A stretch of 9,387 bases of DNA from an uncultured Flammeovirgaceae bacterium (GTDB taxonomy: Bacteria > Bacteroidota > Bacteroidia > Cytophagales > Cyclobacteriaceae). This document shows positions 8,215 to 9,387 of the stretch, one piece after another (positions within the stretch are counted from its first letter, which is position 1; each line of letters opens with the position of its first letter). The DNA is taken from positions 1 through 9,387 of the forward strand of contig CAMLLI010000099.1 of NCBI GenBank assembly GCA_946480685.1. Direction: 5' to 3'. The position numbers and the translations under genes were made by a program. Below the pieces are notes generated by a model that saw only the letters and a list, made by a program, of their open reading frames with translations, was not told the origin of the DNA and searched no databases.

Positions 8215-9387
8215 ATGCTAATCCGAAAGAATACCAAAGCATTTAAAACGATTCATGAAATTATCACAGCATGCCAGCAACGTAAAGATCGCGAACGGCT
8301 CGTGCGACTATATATTACGAAGGCAGGCCATACGATACACGACCGAATAAGTATTGAAAGTATTCAGGGTGAGGCTGAGCTTTTATACGAAATGAATTAT
8401 GATACAATTTTAATGAACCTCAATTCATCCGGTCACCAACTACAGGTCAGCGATGATATTCCCGGTATATATTTCTTTCATCGTACGTCTAACAAGGATT
8501 GGGACGAAACACCGTTCGAATTTGATGAAGCTGTAAAAAAGGAATTCAGCAATCTCCCGGAATTGCCAGCAGTCCGAAAAAAGGAGAAGACTGAAAAATA
8601 TGTTATCCCCGTAGCGAAGTCGCGCACCGAACCACCAGCAAAAAAAGAAAAAGCAAAACCGGTTAAAGTTGCACGGGAGATTGAAAAAGAAGCGAAGCAA
8701 CCGAACTTCAAGCTTCAACATAAAATACACTTTACCAATCTTGATAGAGTTATTTTCCGACTGTCCAAACTTACGAAGGAAGATGTATTGAACTACTACA
8801 ACAAAATAGCTGACTATATATTACCCTACCTGAAAGACAGGCCCTATTCTGTGCGATTTGATACTGAGCATGCATCGCCAATGAAAATCGTGAATGCAGA
8901 TATACTGTTTGATCAAAAGGAAGAGGATTTACCCGACTGGGCAAAGTCCAGTAAGACAAAATCCAAAAAGCAATTTCAACTCTGCAACGATCGTGAACAT
9001 TTACTTCTGAATGTTGAATTAGGGTGCGTACAATTTAACACCAGTCACGCAAGAAGCAAGCCGAAGGATTCCCCTGACTATGCCATCATCGTGATAGATT
9101 CTCCGGAACACAACCTGACCAAAGCTATTGATGTAGCACAGGTTGCCGGTGAGATCTTTACCGGTTTAAAATTAAAATCCTATATAAAGACGGATGGTAT
9201 ATCCGGACTACATATATACCTACCCCTTGACTCCAAGGGTGATTTTGAAACCAGTCAAACGATAGCGGAATACCTGTGCCGACTTATTTGCCTTAAATGC
9301 CCCGAACTTGTCTCATTACAAGACACTGATGATCTTACCTATGGAAAAGTAGTTCTCGACTATCTGTTAAACAAAGAAGGAGAACAT
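8215..9387 (+). CDS. LigD polymerase-domain (AEP primase-polymerase) like protein, divergent, 3'-truncated
   Basis: The frame from ATG 8215 runs off the window end, giving 391 visible residues. Residues 1-120 match nothing I recognise and show neither LigD phosphoesterase nor ATP-ligase motifs. Residues about 122-163 are a Lys/Glu/Pro-rich linker. From about 165 the order of segments is that of the LigD polymerase domain, which in NHEJ repair fills gaps and adds nucleotides at breaks: FTNLDRV (173-179), LTKEDVLNYY (186-195), YLKDRP (205-210), LPDW (239-242), NVELGCVQFN (266-275), PDYAIIVIDS (287-296), KTDGISGLHIYLPL (325-338) and GKVVLDYLLN (377-386). His333 and Asp382 are kept, but the metal motif Asp-x-Asp of relatives reads Val293-Ile-Asp295, and Ser of KTSG is Asp327. 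Activity is therefore doubtful. A ligase or phosphoesterase part could still follow downstream. No Ku gene is visible. The antisense open frames over it are not supported. Confidence 0.78.
   Translation, partial: MLIRKNTKAFKTIHEIITACQQRKDRERLVRLYITKAGHTIHDRISIESIQGEAELLYEMNYDTILMNLNSSGHQLQVSDDIPGIYFFHRTSNKDWDETPFEFDEAVKKEFSNLPELPAVRKKEKTEKYVIPVAKSRTEPPAKKEKAKPVKVAREIEKEAKQPNFKLQHKIHFTNLDRVIFRLSKLTKEDVLNYYNKIADYILPYLKDRPYSVRFDTEHASPMKIVNADILFDQKEEDLPDWAKSSKTKSKKQFQLCNDREHLLLNVELGCVQFNTSHARSKPKDSPDYAIIVIDSPEHNLTKAIDVAQVAGEIFTGLKLKSYIKTDGISGLHIYLPLDSKGDFETSQTIAEYLCRLICLKCPELVSLQDTDDLTYGKVVLDYLLNKEGEH

Noticed and set aside
8440..8730. Two overlapping antisense open frames over the LigD-like gene
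   Set aside because: The Phe-rich translation is the complement of the Lys/Glu-rich linker on the sense strand. The sense frame has clear polymerase-domain similarity and runs uninterrupted to the window end.

Overview
The window most likely comes from the chromosome of a Bacteroidota bacterium, probably of the Cytophagales type. The evidence is a secreted protein with a type IX secretion (T9SS) C-terminal sorting domain, a DUF2723 family membrane glycosyltransferase, a propeller-type glutaminyl cyclase lipoprotein, start codons without clear Shine-Dalgarno sequences, and candidate promoters close to the Bacteroidota -7 consensus TAnnTTTG. The genus is not resolved. The window is densely coding: it has six genes, no RNA genes, no mobile elements, no CRISPR array and no gene-free stretch over about 130 bases.

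Layout. Bases 1-2061 (+) hold the 3' part of a large T9SS cargo protein whose start lies upstream of the window. It converges, with a 12-base gap, on a minus-strand block. In transcription order that block is a sensor histidine kinase (4888-3665), an OmpR-family response regulator (3668-2967, overlapping the kinase by 4 bases) and a lipoprotein glutaminyl cyclase (2901-2074). Divergent from the kinase is a roughly 1028-residue DUF2723 multi-membrane glycosyltransferase (5019-8105, +). After a 109-base gap comes a partial gene (8215 to the window end, +) whose product has an unrecognised N-terminal region, a Lys/Glu-rich linker and a divergent LigD-type polymerase (archaeo-eukaryotic primase) domain.

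How the genes may work together. The cargo protein, the cyclase (N-terminal pyroglutamate on exported proteins) and the glycosyltransferase (probable O-mannosylation of exported proteins) all concern maturation of envelope or secreted proteins. The two-component system between them could regulate this set. This link rests on gene neighbourhood, plus a tandem array of TTAACA-like hexamers at 10-11 base spacing in the divergent intergenic region, the kind of site OmpR/PhoB-type regulators bind.

The two most notable points are this phased hexamer array (4938-4974) and the LigD-Pol-like protein, which lacks the first aspartate of the metal-binding Asp-x-Asp motif and carries an unfamiliar N-terminal region.
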